The notes under the pieces: generated by a model
The model's database searches: none
Seen by the model: only the letters and a program-made list of their open reading frames with translations
What the model was told of the DNA's origin: nothing
Shown here: one piece after another, positions 62,413 through 64,000 of the stretch
Numbering within the stretch: the first letter of the stretch is position 1
Layout of the letters: every line of letters starts with the position of its first letter
Assembly (NCBI RefSeq): GCF_900187405.1
Contig: NZ_LT896716.1
Location: 2,608,001-2,672,000 of the forward strand
Length of the DNA stretch: 64,000 nt
Direction of reading: 5' to 3'
Source: Geobacter sp. DSM 9736
Lineage (GTDB): Bacteria; Desulfobacterota; Desulfuromonadia; Geobacterales; Geobacteraceae
Translations under genes and position numbers: made by a program

Positions 62413-64000
62413 ATGTCAGTCAGTAAAGGTGTTTCCGTACTTATAGTGGAAGCTTCTCAGGATATCGATCTCCTGCGGGAGCACTCTGGCCATCTTAAAA
62501 ATAAGATGTTTCTGGCAATGTCGGCAGAAGCGGATCATGCTTGTCATAGCGAAGGCGTGCCGTATGTAACAGTAGAAGATTTTTATTCAGAGCAGGAACT
62601 TTTCAAAGGTGCCAAAGATATGTACCGGCGGCTGGAAGAATTCTGCTCCATATTTGACAGTTACTTCCAAAAGATATTCGTCCACACTCCTTTTGAATTT
62701 ACCTCAAAGCATTACCGGCACCAAGTCAAGGCCCTCCTTGATTCGCTGTTCTTCAGGTTCTACAGCCTGTCTCATGCTATCGAACAGCTACAACCGAAAG
62801 TGGTCGTTTACCTGAAATCCCCCGCTCTCCCCGTCGAGGACGACCTGTATTTTCTCCGGGACTCGTTGACAGCACGAGTCCTCCCATGCCTGGCGAAACA
62901 AAAAGGCATACAAGCTATCGAATTTTCACGTAAATCCTTGACGTGCGGACCGGCTGAGAGTCACAAAAAACATCTACAGTCACCTCCTCTTCCAGATCTT
63001 GAGAAGCCGACAGTGCTGATTGGCAGCCTCTGGACAAACAGCGAGATTCTAATAGAACTGCAGAGGTGCGGGATTCAGATAGTCGATATCAAACCCTACC
63101 TCGATAGCGGCGACATATCTGTGCCAGAACTCGATAAGCTATGTACTAAACTTTGGAAATCTTTATCAGACGATTCAAGATTGACCAGCTTGTTTAACTT
63201 TGGCGGCGTGGATCTTTTCTCATCAGTTTCAGATCGCATTTCCCATCTTGTCACGAACCTAGTCAGCCGGCACATCGTATTTCGACTTAAAGCAGACCTT
63301 CTTTTCAGCCATTTCAAAAGATCAGTCTTGCTTAGCAACAGCCCCGTCAGCCCGATGGATATTGCAGCCTTTGCTTCCGCACGGGCTAAAGATGTCCCTA
63401 GTATCGTGTACCAGCATGGCATCTTTCTCGGAAACCCGGACTACCTCTACGCGGAGACGCAGTTTCCTGACTACTGGCTGAACTACGGTCCAGGAGAAAC
63501 CCAATTTGCTGAACAGCATGGCTGTATCGGAGAAAATGTAACTGCCCAGCCTGTTATGGTTGGGTGTATCGACTATGACAGACTCGTACAAAGGTATGCT
63601 CTCGACAACAAAGAAAAAAGCACGGACAGCTGCACGATCCTGTACCCCCTCGCAACTCTGCACGGTGACTATCGACCGCTGAGAAACCAGAACCAGGCAG
63701 ACATAAGCTATTGGCGCACCATCAAGGAAACCATTCAGCTATGCTGCAGCTTTCCCTTTGTCACCTTGGTGGTAAAAACTTTTCCGCATGAACATGTACT
63801 GAATCCGGTCGCGTTGTGGGTGAAGGAACAGGGTATTACAAATTGTGTGGTAATTGATCAGCCTTGGTTCGCAGAGCTGGCACCTATTGCAGACGTCATC
63901 ATTACCGACATCGTCTCCTCACCCATGATTCAGGCTACCGCAACACGAAAGCACCTAATAACATATGCCAACCCAGACCATTTTCCCCAAGCATTCCCGG
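62413..64000 (+). CDS. surface-polysaccharide-type protein, 3' end outside window
   Basis: The frame opens at an ATG at 62413 and runs through the right edge (at least 529 residues). Readable features: N-terminal SVSKGVSVLIVEASQDIDLL, central PSIVYQHGIFLGNPDYLYAETQFPDYWLNYGPGE, and a C-terminal Rossmann-like part (TILYPLATLHGDYRPLRN, VVKTFPHEHVLNPVALWV, IADVIITDIVSSPMIQAT). The 'YQHG...G' and 'D...SS' pattern resembles GT-B polysaccharide transferases such as CDP-glycerol-type or KpsS-like proteins. Attachment of the sugar to the flagellin or another carrier is a possible job. It follows NeuB by 48 bp. Confidence 0.75.
   Translation, partial: MSVSKGVSVLIVEASQDIDLLREHSGHLKNKMFLAMSAEADHACHSEGVPYVTVEDFYSEQELFKGAKDMYRRLEEFCSIFDSYFQKIFVHTPFEFTSKHYRHQVKALLDSLFFRFYSLSHAIEQLQPKVVVYLKSPALPVEDDLYFLRDSLTARVLPCLAKQKGIQAIEFSRKSLTCGPAESHKKHLQSPPLPDLEKPTVLIGSLWTNSEILIELQRCGIQIVDIKPYLDSGDISVPELDKLCTKLWKSLSDDSRLTSLFNFGGVDLFSSVSDRISHLVTNLVSRHIVFRLKADLLFSHFKRSVLLSNSPVSPMDIAAFASARAKDVPSIVYQHGIFLGNPDYLYAETQFPDYWLNYGPGETQFAEQHGCIGENVTAQPVMVGCIDYDRLVQRYALDNKEKSTDSCTILYPLATLHGDYRPLRNQNQADISYWRTIKETIQLCCSFPFVTLVVKTFPHEHVLNPVALWVKEQGITNCVVIDQPWFAELAPIADVIITDIVSSPMIQATATRKHLITYANPDHFPQAFP

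Overview
The window looks like a chromosome segment of a Geobacter-type anaerobe (Geobacteraceae, Desulfuromonadota). The clues are a tungsten-type aldehyde:ferredoxin oxidoreductase, a complete-looking anaerobic (cobalt-early) B12 operon with a ThiC paralogue, an exact sigma-54 promoter next to flaG, and oxygen-sensitive radical enzymes. The genus is inferred from gene content. No rRNA, tRNA or CRISPR array was seen.

Left part (1-18.2 kb, GC-rich): a DUF1835 protein cut by the window edge, a hybrid PAS sensor kinase, and a zinc-uptake operon (Fur-family regulator, znuA, znuC, znuB) whose last gene is separated by a 118-bp triplicated repeat. Then come a receiver/AraC regulator, a hairpin-rich non-coding element, the aldehyde:ferredoxin oxidoreductase, a DUF2071 protein, a DsbA/FrnE-like oxidoreductase, glpK and glpD, an EamA permease and an RdgC-like protein. 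Several intergenic gaps hold members of two dispersed inverted-repeat families.

Middle part (39.3-18.3 kb, all minus strand): a roughly 20-kb cobalamin operon under a cobalamin riboswitch with an intrinsic terminator abutting the first start codon. Order: cobU, cobT, cobS, cobC, cbiA, a ThiC paralogue (probably bzaF, making a benzimidazole lower ligand), cbiM, a cbiN-like gene, cbiQ, cbiO, an apparently foreign methyltransferase gene, cbiX, cbiC, an FMN split-barrel protein, cbiD, cbiET, cbiL, cbiF, cbiG, a cbiH-cbiP fusion, cbiB, cobD. No cbiJ/cobK and no adenosyltransferase are visible. engB lies just upstream of the riboswitch.

Right part (40.1-64 kb): an HDOD gene, then flaG and a small gene behind a sigma-28-like promoter. 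Divergent from flaG, behind an exact-consensus sigma-54 promoter, is a run of 18 plus-strand genes that looks like a flagellin or surface-glycan island making an unusual sialic-acid-like (ulosonic) sugar. It encodes NeuB-, NeuA-, SpsF- and PseG-like proteins, a KdnB-like Fe-dependent alcohol dehydrogenase and two aminotransferases. It also has chemistry not expected in such clusters: a glycyl radical enzyme with its dedicated activase, one SPASM-type radical SAM protein, two tandem B12-binding-type radical SAM proteins, a 2-hydroxyacid dehydrogenase and a kynurenine-formamidase-like cyclase. Most genes overlap or nearly abut, so they are probably translated together. This radical-enzyme glycan cluster is the best candidate for an undescribed system in the window; its product cannot be read from sequence alone.
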